NCBI RefSeq assembly: GCF_001189245.1
Contig: NZ_LFIQ01000024.1
Location: 129,799-172,893, forward strand
Direction of reading: 5' to 3'
Length of the DNA: 43,095 nucleotides
Source: Bradyrhizobium pachyrhizi
Lineage (GTDB): Bacteria > Pseudomonadota > Alphaproteobacteria > Rhizobiales > Xanthobacteraceae
Shown in pieces: positions 1 through 8,200 of this stretch; the first letter of the stretch is position 1, and the number at the start of each line of letters is the position of its first letter. The position numbers and the translations under genes were made by a program. The notes below the pieces were generated by a model. It was not told the DNA's origin and made no database searches. It saw only the letters and a list, made by a program, of their open reading frames with translations.

Positions 1-15
1 CCCGATACGACGGGA

Positions 16-1722
16 ATGAATTTCTACCGGGCCGATCCGGCGCTGACCGACCTTCTGAAGCTGCATCTGCCCGATGCATTGTTCCGCCATATCGAGCCGC
101 ACCTCGACCGCCTCGGTGGATTGGCCGGAGGCTATCTCGACGAATGCGCGCGGCTTGCCGACCGGCATACGCCGGTGTTGCACCAGCGCGACAAGTTCGG
201 CCGCGACGTGCAGCACATCGAATATCATCCGGCCTATCGCGAGATCGAGAAGGCCGCGTTCGGCGAGTTCGGCATTCACGCGCTGTCGCTCCGCAAGGGC
301 ATCATGGGCTGGCCCGACAAATATCCTGTCGTCGCCAAGCACGCCTTCACCTTCCTGTTCAACCAGACCGAATTCGGCATGGGCTGCCCGATCAACGTCA
401 CCGACGGTTGCGCCAAGCTGCTGGCGAATTTCGGCAGCGAGGCGTTGAAGGCAAAATATCTCGACGGCCTGACCCAGACCGACATGAGCAAGCTGACACA
501 GGGCGGCCAGTTCATGACCGAGAAGGAGGGCGGCTCTGATGTCGGCACGCTGACCACGCGCGCCGTGCAGGAGGGCGATCACTGGCGGCTCTACGGCGAG
601 AAATGGTTCTGCTCGAACGCCGATGCCAAGGTGGTGATGCTGCTGGCGCGGCCGGAAGGCGCGGGGCCAGGCACCCGCGGCGTCGGCCTGTTCCTGATGC
701 CGCGTTTCCTCGACGACGGCTCGCAGAACCATTACCGGATCGTGCGGCTGAAGGACAAGCTCGGCACCCGCTCGATGGCTTCGGGCGAGATCAAGTTCGA
801 TGGCGCGATCGCCTACGCCGTCGGCAAGCTCGACCGCGGCTTCGTGCAGATGGCCGAGATGGTGAACTCGTCGCGGCTCTCCAACGGCGTGAAGTCGACT
901 GCGTTGATGCGCCGCGCCTGGCACGATGCAATGACAGTGGCGCGCGGCCGCGTGGTGTTCGGCCAGCGCATCATCGACCTGCCGCTGGCGCGGCGGCAGC
1001 TGATGAAGATCATGCTGCCGACCGAGCAGGCGCTGTCGATGAGCTTTCTGACCGCCGACGCGCTCGACCGCGCCGAGGCTGGCAGTCAAGACGCCGCGGC
1101 GCTGCTTCGCATCCTGACGCCGACCTTGAAATTCCGCGCCACCCGCGACGCCCGAAAAGTCTGCGGCGATGCGATGGAGATGCGGGGCGGCATCGGCTAC
1201 ATCGAGGAATTCGTCACGCCGCGGCTGCTGCGCGATGCGCATCTCGGCTCGATCTGGGAGGGCACCGGCAACATCGTCGCGATCGATGCGCTGAAGCGCG
1301 CGGTCGGTCGCCATGGCGCCGACAATGCGCTCGCCGCCGATCTGCATGCGCGGCTCGATGACAGCCCGAATGTTCCGCAAGCCTGGTGCAACCAGCTGCG
1401 CGACCTCAGCGACCGCGCGGTCGCGTTTGCGCGCGAGGTGGCGAGCCGCGTCGACAATGAGGGCGACGCGCGGCGCGCCACCAGCCTGCTCTATCATGTC
1501 GCAAGCGCGGTCGCGCTGGCGTGGGAGGGCGGGCGCATCCATGAGATGCGCGGCGATGCGCGCCGGCTGTTGCTGTCGCGAATGGTGGTCGATCACCGCG
1601 TGCTGCCGGGCGATCCGTTCCGGCTAACGGAAAATACCGTTCAGCGCAGGATGACCGGGCACCTGCTCGGCGATCGCGCGGTCGGCATGGCCGAGGTTGG
1701 CGAATTGCTTGACGCAGCGTAG
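16..1722 (+). CDS. AidB-like acyl-CoA dehydrogenase
   Basis: A 568-residue FAD-dependent acyl-CoA dehydrogenase of the long AidB-like type, expected to oxidise an acyl-CoA at the alpha-beta bond and pass electrons to ETF in the cytoplasm. Seen: the flavin-loop region TEKEGGSDVGTLTTRA near residues 167-183, the middle beta domain, the MRGGIGYIEEF segment, and the WEGTGNI motif with the probable catalytic Glu415. A C-terminal extension of about 130 residues beyond the usual 380-400 residue core resembles the DNA-binding-type domain of AidB. The ATG at 16 is the first usable start, but the window begins only 15 bases upstream, so the true start could lie further left. A 53-bp gap separates it from the downstream alcohol dehydrogenase, so the two may be co-transcribed. 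Family is secure; substrate is unknown, and a DNA-protective role cannot be told from sequence. Confidence 0.88.
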   Translation: MNFYRADPALTDLLKLHLPDALFRHIEPHLDRLGGLAGGYLDECARLADRHTPVLHQRDKFGRDVQHIEYHPAYREIEKAAFGEFGIHALSLRKGIMGWPDKYPVVAKHAFTFLFNQTEFGMGCPINVTDGCAKLLANFGSEALKAKYLDGLTQTDMSKLTQGGQFMTEKEGGSDVGTLTTRAVQEGDHWRLYGEKWFCSNADAKVVMLLARPEGAGPGTRGVGLFLMPRFLDDGSQNHYRIVRLKDKLGTRSMASGEIKFDGAIAYAVGKLDRGFVQMAEMVNSSRLSNGVKSTALMRRAWHDAMTVARGRVVFGQRIIDLPLARRQLMKIMLPTEQALSMSFLTADALDRAEAGSQDAAALLRILTPTLKFRATRDARKVCGDAMEMRGGIGYIEEFVTPRLLRDAHLGSIWEGTGNIVAIDALKRAVGRHGADNALAADLHARLDDSPNVPQAWCNQLRDLSDRAVAFAREVASRVDNEGDARRATSLLYHVASAVALAWEGGRIHEMRGDARRLLLSRMVVDHRVLPGDPFRLTENTVQRRMTGHLLGDRAVGMAEVGELLDAA

Positions 1723-1775
1723 GCTGCTGCGCGAGCGAACTTTTCAAACAATCAAAAACGTCAAGGGAGACCCCG

Positions 1776-2864
1776 ATGAAGGCCGCCGTCCTGCATGAAG
1801 TCAATCAGCCGCTGGTGATCGAGGATGTCAGCGTGCCCAATCCGGGGCCGCGCGAGGTCCTGATCCGCACCGCGGTCGCGGGCCTCTGCCATTCCGATCT
1901 GCACTTCATGGAAGGCCTCTATCCGCACCCGCTGCCGGCGGTGCTCGGCCATGAATCGGCGGGCGTGGTTGAGAAGGTCGGCTCCGACGTCAATTACGTG
2001 AAGCCCGGCGATCACGTCGTCACCTGCCTCTCGGTGTTCTGCGGCACCTGCGACAATTGCACCACCGGCCGCACCGTGCTGTGCACCGACACCACGGTGA
2101 AGATGCTGCCCGGCGCCTCCAACCGCCTGTCATGGGGCAGGAAGGAGAAGCTCAACCAGTTCCTCAATCTGTCGTCGTTCGCCGAGCAGATGCTGGTGCA
2201 CGAGAACGCCATCGTGAAGATCAAGAAAGAGATGCCGCTCGATCTCGCCGCGCTGATCGGCTGCGGCGTCATCACCGGTTATGGCGCCGTGGTGAACACC
2301 GCGAAGGTCACCGCCGGCGAGACGGTGGCTGTGATCGGCTGCGGCGGCGTCGGCATGGCGGCGATCAACGGCGCGCAGATCGCCGGCGCCGGCCGCATCA
2401 TCGCGATCGATACAAATCCGGCCAAGCTGCAGCTTGCGACCAAGCTCGGCGCCACCGATATCGTCGATCCGGCCCGCGGCGACGTGGTCCAGCAGGTGCG
2501 CGAGCTCACCGGCGGCGGCGTGCAGCACTCCTTCGAGGTGCTCGGCCGCAAGGATACCGCCGAGCAGGCCTTTGCCATGCTGGCGGCGGGCGGCACCGCG
2601 ACCATCGTCGGCATGATCCCGTTCGGCCAGAAGATCGAGCTGCACGGCTTCGACTTCCTGCGCGAGCGCCGCATCCAGGGCTCGTCGATGGGCTCCAACC
2701 ACTTCCGCGTCGACATGCCGCGCCTCGTCGACTTCTACATGCGCGGCAAGCTGCATCTGGAAGACTGGATCTCGGCCAAGCTGAAGCTCTCCGAGATCAA
2801 CGAGGGCTTTGCCAACATGAAAGCCGGCAAGACGCTGCGCAGCGTGATCATGTTCGACAGCTGA
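1776..2864 (+). CDS. Zinc-dependent alcohol dehydrogenase (class III-like MDR)
   Basis: A 362-residue medium-chain dehydrogenase that should interconvert an alcohol and an aldehyde or ketone with NAD(P). Seen: catalytic-zinc ligands in GLCHSDLHF, GHESAGVVEKVG and IGCGVITGYG; the four-cysteine structural zinc lobe CGTCDNCTTGRTVLC; and the Rossmann loop GCGGVGMAA. Length is normal for the family. The start is an ATG preceded by a strong AAGGGAGA ribosome binding site. It follows the AidB-like dehydrogenase by 53 bp on the same strand. The structural zinc lobe and the longer loop after it resemble class III or NDMA-type enzymes; I cannot decide the natural substrate. A palindromic repeat follows the stop codon and probably ends the transcription unit or stabilises the 3' end. 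Confidence 0.9.
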   Translation: MKAAVLHEVNQPLVIEDVSVPNPGPREVLIRTAVAGLCHSDLHFMEGLYPHPLPAVLGHESAGVVEKVGSDVNYVKPGDHVVTCLSVFCGTCDNCTTGRTVLCTDTTVKMLPGASNRLSWGRKEKLNQFLNLSSFAEQMLVHENAIVKIKKEMPLDLAALIGCGVITGYGAVVNTAKVTAGETVAVIGCGGVGMAAINGAQIAGAGRIIAIDTNPAKLQLATKLGATDIVDPARGDVVQQVRELTGGGVQHSFEVLGRKDTAEQAFAMLAAGGTATIVGMIPFGQKIELHGFDFLRERRIQGSSMGSNHFRVDMPRLVDFYMRGKLHLEDWISAKLKLSEINEGFANMKAGKTLRSVIMFDS

Positions 2865-2868
2865 GCGT

Positions 2869-2993
2869 GTGTCGTTCCGGCGTGGGCCGGGACCCATACG
2901 CCGCGGCCTTGCTTTGGGCACGTGGGTGGACGACTTTCTTTACTCACCACAAGCTGCGGTGGTTATGGGTCCCGGCCTGCGCCGGGACGACAC
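2869..2993. repeat. Palindromic intergenic repeat, 'GTCCCGG...ataacca' family, copy 1
   Basis: The ends are inverted: GTGTCGTTCCGGC at the left and GCCGGGACGACAC at the right, with an inner GGGACCCATA/TGGTTATGGGTCCC pair. Related copies lie at 9778-9904 and 12791-12941, a hairpin fragment at 30023-30051 and a half copy at the right window edge (43072-43095). It is a non-coding, REP-like element between convergent genes. Confidence 0.8.
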
Positions 2994-3002
2994 CTGAATC
3001 GC

Positions 3003-3356
3003 TCACCGCGCCACATGCGCGGACACCGCGAGCCATTTTCCGTTCTGCCGCGCCCAACAATCGGTATAGCGGCCGTGCGCCGGCTCGCCGTCCGCGTTGG
3101 TGTAGCTGGTCTGGGCGTGGATGATGGCGAAATCGCCGAGGATGCGGATTTTGACGTCTTCGGCCTTCAGCCCCTTGATCTTCACCGGGATCGCCGTCTG
3201 CTTCAGGAAGGCCGCGCGGTCGACCAGGCTCTTGTCGGGATTGGTGCAGTAGAAGTCCTGCGCCAGGATCTCATCGAAGCGCTTGACGTCGCAGTTCTGA
3301 ACTGAATCGACGTAATCCTTGTTGAGCTTCGTCAGCTCCTCGAGGTCATTGCTCAT
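3003..3356 (-). CDS. SnoaL/NTF2-like family protein
   Basis: A 117-residue protein with the pattern of the cone-shaped SnoaL/NTF2 fold: an N-terminal helix pair (LNKDYVDSVQNCDVKRFDEIL), the AQDFYCTNPD turn, and strands ending in a WARQNGKWLAVSAHV segment, which is typical of the DUF4440/SnoaL group. These proteins are small cytoplasmic enzymes or ligand-binding proteins (ketosteroid-isomerase-like); no catalytic function can be assigned. The ATG has a GGGAGAAAG ribosome binding site upstream. It lies downstream of the amidase on the same strand, separated by a repeat. Confidence 0.75.
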   Translation of the reverse strand: MSNDLEELTKLNKDYVDSVQNCDVKRFDEILAQDFYCTNPDKSLVDRAAFLKQTAIPVKIKGLKAEDVKIRILGDFAIIHAQTSYTNADGEPAHGRYTDCWARQNGKWLAVSAHVAR

Positions 3357-3379
3357 TGGCTTTCTCCCGGTTTCCCCTC

Positions 3380-3463
3380 GTCACTGCGAGGAGCGAAGCG
3401 ACGACGCAATCCACGCCTCCGCGCAGACGGATATATGGATTGCTTCGCTTCGCTCGCAATGAT
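3380..3463. repeat. Palindromic repeat with GCGAAGC / GCTTCGC arms
   Basis: An inverted repeat pairing GTCACTGCGAGGAGCGAAGCG...GCAATCCA with TGGATTGCTTCGCTTCGCTCGCAATGA. It sits between the SnoaL-like gene and the amidase. A shorter related piece occurs inside the composite repeat near 27265-27300. It is a non-coding REP-like element. Confidence 0.75.
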
Positions 3464-3474
3464 GATGGCAAGTA

Positions 3475-4947
3475 TCAATCATCGAACATCTTCGGCGGCA
3501 CGAAGCCGCCGAATTCGCGCTCGATCAGCTCGGCGAGCTTGAGCGGCGTGCGGTCCTCCAGCCAGGGACCGACGATCTGCACGCCGACCGGCAATCCGTC
3601 GGGCGCAAAGCCGGTCGGGATCGCAGTCGAAGGCAGGCCGGGCAGGGTCGCGATGCCTGGCCAGGCGAGCTGGTCGGTGTAGATGTGCGGCACACCGTCG
3701 ATCAAAATCCGCCTCTGCTCCTGGTCGGGCGCATGATCGTGCGGATAGGCCGGCGTTGGCATGATCGGGCAGATCACCGCGTCGAACGAGTTGAACAGCT
3801 CGCGCCATTGCGCGCGCAACCGCGAGCGGGCGACCGTCGCCTGCACCCAGTCGCGGTGGCTGAGCGCGATGCCGCGCAGCCGCTCGGCCTGCAGGCTGGT
3901 GTCGCCGGCGGGCAGCGCGGCCGCCGCCGCGCAGGCGCCGGCATAGACCTCCGGCGGGAAGGTCGCGGCGAGGAACGACAGCAGCATCCGCATATAGAGC
4001 CGCGAGGACGCCGCGAAATCCGGTAGCAGCGGGCTCGAACGCGATATCTTCGCGCCGGCCTTGTCGAGATGGCTCGCGAGCTTGTCGATCCTGCCGCGCA
4101 CCGCCTTGTCGGTCGGCAACACCGGATCGGTGTCGATGACGAGGATGCGGAAATCCTTCAGGCCGGCGTGGCGCGCCGCCGGCAGGTCGAGGCGATAGGC
4201 CTTGCCGGCATCGAGCGGATCGGGTGCAGCCATCACGTCGAGCAGCAGCGACAGGTCGGCCGCGCCGCGCGCCATCGGGCCGGTCACCGCAAGGTCGCGC
4301 TCATAGATGATGGGCGGCGCCGGCGGCGCGGTGTGGCCGCGCGACGGCAGCAGCGCGAAGGTCGGCTTGTGCGCATAGATGCCGCAATGAAACGCCGGGA
4401 CGCGCAGCGAGCCGCCGATGTCTGAGCCGAGCGACAGCGCGCCATAGCCGGCGGCGAGCGCCGCCGACGATCCGCCGGAGGAGCCGCCCGGCGTGCGGCC
4501 GAGGTCGTAGGGGTTGTTGGTGGTGCCGTAGATCTCGTTGTAGCTCTGCCAGTCGGCGAGCCCGACCGGCACGTTGGTCTTGCCGAGGATGACGCCGCCG
4601 GCGTCCTTCACCCGCTGAATCGACAGCGCGTCCTCGGTCGGGACGAAGTCCTTTTGCGGCGGGAAGCCCCAGGTCGTCGGCAATCCCGCGACGTTGAAGG
4701 ATTCCTTCACCGTCATGGGGATGCCGAGCAGCGGCCTGTGCTCGCCGCGCGCGATCGCGGCATCCGCGGCGCGGGCGGCGGCGAGGCCGCGCTCGAAATC
4801 GCGCACACAGACCGCGTTGACCTTGCCGTCGTGGCGCTCGATGCGGCCGATCGCGTCCTGTGCGAGCTCGACCGCCGAGACCTGCTTGTTGCGCAGCGCC
4901 TTCGACAGGTCGACGGCGGTCTTGAAGCTGTATTGCGATTTGGCCAC
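3475..4947 (-). CDS. Amidase (amidase signature family)
   Basis: A serine hydrolase of the amidase signature family that should hydrolyse a carboxylic amide to acid and ammonia in the cytoplasm. Seen, numbering from the chosen start: catalytic Lys81 in PMTVKES, the Gly/Ser-rich signature GGSSGGSSAA with cis-Ser156, and nucleophile Ser180 in GSDIGGS. The 490-residue length is normal. I chose the GTG at 4945-4947 because a GGGAGC ribosome binding site precedes it and the protein then begins where the family usually does; the open frame extends 19 codons further up without family character. The substrate is unknown. It stands alone between the iron exporter and the SnoaL-like gene on the same strand. 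Confidence 0.9.
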   Translation of the reverse strand: MAKSQYSFKTAVDLSKALRNKQVSAVELAQDAIGRIERHDGKVNAVCVRDFERGLAAARAADAAIARGEHRPLLGIPMTVKESFNVAGLPTTWGFPPQKDFVPTEDALSIQRVKDAGGVILGKTNVPVGLADWQSYNEIYGTTNNPYDLGRTPGGSSGGSSAALAAGYGALSLGSDIGGSLRVPAFHCGIYAHKPTFALLPSRGHTAPPAPPIIYERDLAVTGPMARGAADLSLLLDVMAAPDPLDAGKAYRLDLPAARHAGLKDFRILVIDTDPVLPTDKAVRGRIDKLASHLDKAGAKISRSSPLLPDFAASSRLYMRMLLSFLAATFPPEVYAGACAAAAALPAGDTSLQAERLRGIALSHRDWVQATVARSRLRAQWRELFNSFDAVICPIMPTPAYPHDHAPDQEQRRILIDGVPHIYTDQLAWPGIATLPGLPSTAIPTGFAPDGLPVGVQIVGPWLEDRTPLKLAELIEREFGGFVPPKMFDD

Positions 4948-5046
4948 GGCGTGCTCCCGGTTTGTTGTTGGCGCGATGATGGGCAGTTTGGTTGCCGCCC
5001 GCAAGCGCTGTAGCCGTGACGTTGTCGCCGTGTTTGATCGGAATTG

Positions 5047-6018
5047 CTACGCCGCGCCGATCAGTATGCCGACCGCGAGCACGATCGCGCCGCCGAGCAC
5101 GATCTGGAACGCCGCCTGCAGGAACGGCGTGTCCATGTAGCGCGCGCGGATGAAGGCGATCGCCCACAATTCGAAGAACACCACGATGCCGGCGATCGCG
5201 GTCGCGATCCAGAATGCGTTCGGCCAGGCGTCGGGTACCAGATAGGGAATGGTGTGGCCGAGCCCGCCGAGCGTCGTCATCAATCCGCAGGTCAGGCCGC
5301 GCAGCCAGGGCGAGCCGCGGCCGGTCAGCGAGCCGTCGTCGGACAGCGCCTCGGCGAAGCCCATGCTGATGCCGGCGCCGATCGAGGCGGCAAGCCCGAC
5401 CAGGAAGGTCTGCCAGTTGTGATGCGTGGCGAAGGCGGCGGCGAACAGCGGCGCCAGGGTCGAGACCGAGCCGTCCATCAATCCGGCGAGACCCGGCTGC
5501 ACATATTGCAGCACGAACATCCGCCGCCGCGTGCGGTCTTCCTCGGCGCGCACGTCCGGCTTGAGGATCTCGCCGGTCAGCTTCACCGCGAGCTTCTCGT
5601 GGCCCTTCTCCTCCTCGGCGAGATCGCCGAGCAGCCGTCGCACGCCGACATCCTCGGCCTTCTCGGCGGCTTTGGCATAGAAGCGCTCGGCCTCCAGCTC
5701 CATGGTCTCGACTTCCTTGCGGATGGTGTCGAGCGGCAGGTTCTTGGTGAGCCAGATCGGGCGGCGGCGCAGGAAGCCTTTGACGTCCTCGCGCCGGATC
5801 GGCGGCAGATGCGCCCCGAAGCGCTGCTCGTAGGTTTCCAGCAGCCGGTGGCGATGGCCACGCTCCTCCTCGGCCATCTCCTCGAAAATCTTGGCGGTGT
5901 CGGGATAGCGCCCGGCGAGATCCTCCGCGAACGTCATGTAGATGCGGCTGTCCTCCTCCTCGGAGGCGATCGCGACCGCCAGCACCTCGCGCTCGGTCAG
6001 ATCGGCAAAGTTCTTCAC
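5047..6018 (-). CDS. mbfA: Membrane-bound ferritin/VIT1 iron exporter MbfA
   Basis: A 323-residue fusion of a rubrerythrin/ferritin-like cytoplasmic domain (residues about 1-165) and a VIT1/CCC1-type membrane domain (about 170-323). Di-iron ligands are visible in the repeated pattern: Glu20 in ASEEEDS, E52xxH55 in EEERGH, Glu107/Glu111 in [12 protein letters not shown] and E137xxH140 in EEEKGH. The membrane part starts with the VIT1-like [23 protein letters not shown] segment. MbfA of rhizobia is known to export iron and protect from iron and peroxide stress, with Irr repressing it when iron is low. Here a GTG start is used, and an Irr-type iron control element overlaps the expected transcription start just upstream. 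Name and role are well supported by architecture plus the promoter. Confidence 0.93.
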   Translation of the reverse strand: MKNFADLTEREVLAVAIASEEEDSRIYMTFAEDLAGRYPDTAKIFEEMAEEERGHRHRLLETYEQRFGAHLPPIRREDVKGFLRRRPIWLTKNLPLDTIRKEVETMELEAERFYAKAAEKAEDVGVRRLLGDLAEEEKGHEKLAVKLTGEILKPDVRAEEDRTRRRMFVLQYVQPGLAGLMDGSVSTLAPLFAAAFATHHNWQTFLVGLAASIGAGISMGFAEALSDDGSLTGRGSPWLRGLTCGLMTTLGGLGHTIPYLVPDAWPNAFWIATAIAGIVVFFELWAIAFIRARYMDTPFLQAAFQIVLGGAIVLAVGILIGAA

Positions 6019-6040
6019 GGCAACGCCTTGTTCACGGAGT

Positions 6041-6061
6041 TTAGAATTAGAATAGTTCTAA
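6041..6061 (-). promoter_or_regulatory. Irr-type iron control element (ICE) with extra half-site
   Basis: The plus strand shows a perfect inverted repeat TTAGAA-TAG-TTCTAA (6047-6061), directly preceded by another TTAGAA (6041-6046). This matches the rhizobial ICE bound by Irr. It ends 22 bp before the mbfA start codon and lies just downstream of the -10 box, where bound Irr would block transcription. Confidence 0.85.
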
Positions 6062-6090
6062 ACTATAGGGTTGCGGTGGCACCCGGTCAA
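6062..6090 (-). promoter_or_regulatory. Sigma-70-type promoter of mbfA
   Basis: Reading the minus strand, a TTGACC -35 box (6085-6090) is followed after exactly 17 bp by a TATAGT -10 box (6062-6067). The start of transcription would fall around 6055, inside the Irr element. The rest of the gap up to 6196 shows nothing further. Confidence 0.75.
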
Positions 6091-6196
6091 ATCCGGATCG
6101 GCCCGGATTCGCTGCTGCAGCACCGGCAAGCCGCGCGGATTGGGCGAGGAACACGCGTGAGATCAACGGGATGCGACGCGACGGCCGAATGGGCGT

Positions 6197-7351
6197 CTAG
6201 CGCTGCGCGCCGACCTCTCGCAGGAATGTGAGCAACAGGCGGCTCACCTCATCCGGCTGTTCCTGCTGCACCCAATGGCCGGCGCCGTCGACCAGATGGC
6301 AGCCGATCATGTTGATGCAGGCCTTGCGCTGCATCGCCTCGAACACGCCGGGCCGTTGATAGGTACCCCAATCCTGCTTGCCGGAAACGAAGGCGGACGG
6401 CTGGTCGATCGTGCGGTCGCTCCAGGTCTGTAGTTCCGGGACGAACGCCCCCGAGGTGCCGCAGCGATACCATTGCAGCCCGCCCTGGAATCCGGTCCGC
6501 TGATATTCGGCGCTGTAATAAGCGAGCTCGCTATCCGGCAGCCATGTGTTGGCGGCGATCGCCTCGCGTGACGGCATCTCCTCGGCGACGGTGGCGGCCA
6601 TGTCCTTGGCGAGATCCATCACGTAATAGGTCGGCAGTTTTGCCAATTCGCCCGCCGACCAGGATTGCAGCGGATAAGGCTTGTTGTCTTTCCAGTCCGC
6701 GCTTTTGTGGTGGTAATAGGCGCGCAGGAAATCGTGCACGCCCTGCGGCGCGTGATGCATGTCGTCATTGGCCGGGCGCGTCGAATAGTACCATTGGTAA
6801 TGCTTGCGCGGCTGCGGCAGCGCGGCGAGGTCGCGATGCACGGGGTCTTCGCTCGCGGGCTTTGCCGGCGCGCTCGCGGTGTTGAACGGCAGCGACGGCG
6901 GCCCCGAAAACGGCGCGCTCATCATCACGACCGCGCGGAACACGTCGGGCCGGATCAGCGCGCACCACGCCGCGACCGACGAGCCGAAATCGTGCCCGAT
7001 CACGGCATCGACGTGCTTGTAGCCGAACGCTGCGACCAGCCCGAGCGCATCGCGCACCAGATTGGGCAGGCGGAATGACGCGAGATCGCCGTCATACTCC
7101 GCACTCCAGCCGGTGGTGCGGCCATAGCCCCGCTGGTCTGGCGCGATCACATGATAGCCGGCAGCGGCGAGCTTCGGCATCACCTTGCGCCAGGAAAATG
7201 CCAGCTCCGGAAAGCCGTGCAGCAGCAACAGACAGGGCCGGCCGGATGTTTCAAAGCCCGCTTCCAGCACATGCATGCGCAGGCCGTTGATCCCGTCGAC
7301 ATAACGCGAGCGGATGGTGGAGGGCAGCGGGACGTCGGGGAGCGTTTCCAT
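6197..7351 (-). CDS. Alpha/beta hydrolase, epoxide hydrolase type
   Basis: A 384-residue alpha/beta-fold hydrolase. Seen: the oxyanion-hole motif HGFP at 45-48, the nucleophile elbow GHDFGSS with Asp121 rather than Ser, and a C-terminal His359 in DGAGHW followed by the usual PDEVSRLLLTFL end. An aspartate nucleophile marks the epoxide hydrolase/haloalkane dehalogenase branch; the HGFPE motif and tyrosine-rich cap (YYSTRP, YYVMD, YYSAEYQ) favour epoxide hydrolase. The ATG at 7351 is chosen because AGGTGA lies 8 bases upstream; an open frame runs 58 codons further but would enter the divergent neighbour and has no family character. No signal peptide. The natural substrate is unknown. Confidence 0.86.
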   Translation of the reverse strand: METLPDVPLPSTIRSRYVDGINGLRMHVLEAGFETSGRPCLLLLHGFPELAFSWRKVMPKLAAAGYHVIAPDQRGYGRTTGWSAEYDGDLASFRLPNLVRDALGLVAAFGYKHVDAVIGHDFGSSVAAWCALIRPDVFRAVVMMSAPFSGPPSLPFNTASAPAKPASEDPVHRDLAALPQPRKHYQWYYSTRPANDDMHHAPQGVHDFLRAYYHHKSADWKDNKPYPLQSWSAGELAKLPTYYVMDLAKDMAATVAEEMPSREAIAANTWLPDSELAYYSAEYQRTGFQGGLQWYRCGTSGAFVPELQTWSDRTIDQPSAFVSGKQDWGTYQRPGVFEAMQRKACINMIGCHLVDGAGHWVQQEQPDEVSRLLLTFLREVGAQR

Positions 7352-7455
7352 CGTGCAGATCACCTGTTGGGCATCGCCGCAGAACCAGCGCATTTGGCTG
7401 TATGCTGGCGGCCATTGATTGACGATAGCAATTTTGCCCAGGGGATGCATACCGC

Positions 7456-7962
7456 ATGCGCCACGCGAGGATTGCAGAGCTGCCCGGCTGGATGTCGCGT
7501 CTCGGCGTGATGATCGTGGCGGCAAGTCTGGTGCTGATGTCGGCGGTGCGTGCCGCCGACATCAAGCAGCTCACCGAGAAACTGCCGCGCGCCTATGTCG
7601 GCGAATTCCTGTGGGACGGCGACAACGCGGTGCAGAACGTCGTCATTACCTTCGACAAAGTGCAGGCCCTGAACGAGCAGAACGCGGAAGCGCGCGGCTG
7701 CGGTTCATATGAGGTCGGCCGCCACGTGACCAAGATCGGCGTGCAGATGTTCATCCGGCTGTCCGATCTCGAGGTCGAGATCTTCGAACGCTCGCCCGAT
7801 GGCAACGGAGCGTTCGAAACCGACGGCAGCCATCGCGGCAAGCTGTCGGAAGATCTTCAGCAGATCGATGCGCAATGGACCACCACGGCATCAGGCAAGC
7901 ACGGCCAGCTGCATCTGCGTGCCGTGGCATCGGTCGCGTGCGCACCGGCGGAGGATTTGTAG
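7456..7962 (+). CDS. Secreted hypothetical protein
   Basis: A 168-residue protein I do not recognise. It has an N-terminal signal peptide: a basic start, the hydrophobic stretch LGVMIVAASLVLMSAV and a probable cleavage after AVRAA, so the mature protein of about 135 residues would be periplasmic. The mature part is strand-rich (EFLWDGDNAVQNVVITFDKV, DLEVEIFERSPDG, HGQLHLRAVAS) and has two cysteines (GCGSYEV, SVACAP) that could form a disulfide. The start could also be the internal ATG at 7492, which gives a signal peptide of more usual length. It is divergent from the epoxide-hydrolase-type gene across about 100 bp. Confidence 0.7.
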   Translation: MRHARIAELPGWMSRLGVMIVAASLVLMSAVRAADIKQLTEKLPRAYVGEFLWDGDNAVQNVVITFDKVQALNEQNAEARGCGSYEVGRHVTKIGVQMFIRLSDLEVEIFERSPDGNGAFETDGSHRGKLSEDLQQIDAQWTTTASGKHGQLHLRAVASVACAPAEDL

Positions 7963-8008
7963 TGCTGCATAACGGCAGAATTGGAGACGGGGAAGCGTCG
8001 TCCGTCCT

Positions 8009-8172
8009 TCACCCTCCCCTGGAGGGGGAGGGTCGGCTCACGGCGAGCGCAGCGAGATGTGAGGCGGGGTGGGGTGATCTCTCAACACGGGCAGAGGCCG
8101 AGCCGACAGGCTGTCACCCCACCTCGGTTCGCATTTCATGCGAACCGATCCTCCCCCTCCAGGGGAGGATAA
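8009..8172. repeat. Long palindromic repeat, 'CCCTCCCC...GGTGGGGTGA' family, copy 1
   Basis: A ~165-bp element with nested inverted repeats: CTCCCCTGGAGGGGGAGG at the left, a GGGTGGGGTGATCTCTC / CACCCCACC inner pair, TTCGCATTTCATGCGAA, and CCTCCCCCTCCAGGGGAGG at the right. An inverted second copy is at 23050-23214. Non-coding; it fills most of the gap between the secreted protein and the acyl-CoA ligase. Confidence 0.85.
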
Positions 8173-8200
8173 GAGGCACCTCCGGTGGAAGGTCGAAGAT

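Noticed and set aside
5044..6231. Long 395-codon plus-strand open frame opposite mbfA
   Set aside because: It is antisense to a clearly identified gene with intact di-iron and membrane motifs; its composition is a high-GC shadow (Arg, Gly, Ala, His-rich) with no family pattern.
7352..7525. N-terminal extension of the epoxide-hydrolase-type protein
   Set aside because: The added 58 residues lack family character and overlap the divergent secreted-protein gene; a good ribosome site lies before the internal ATG at 7351.
8009..8172. CRISPR-like or phage-related array in the palindromic regions
   Set aside because: The repeats are single palindromic elements without regular spacers and without cas genes; they fit REP-like elements.
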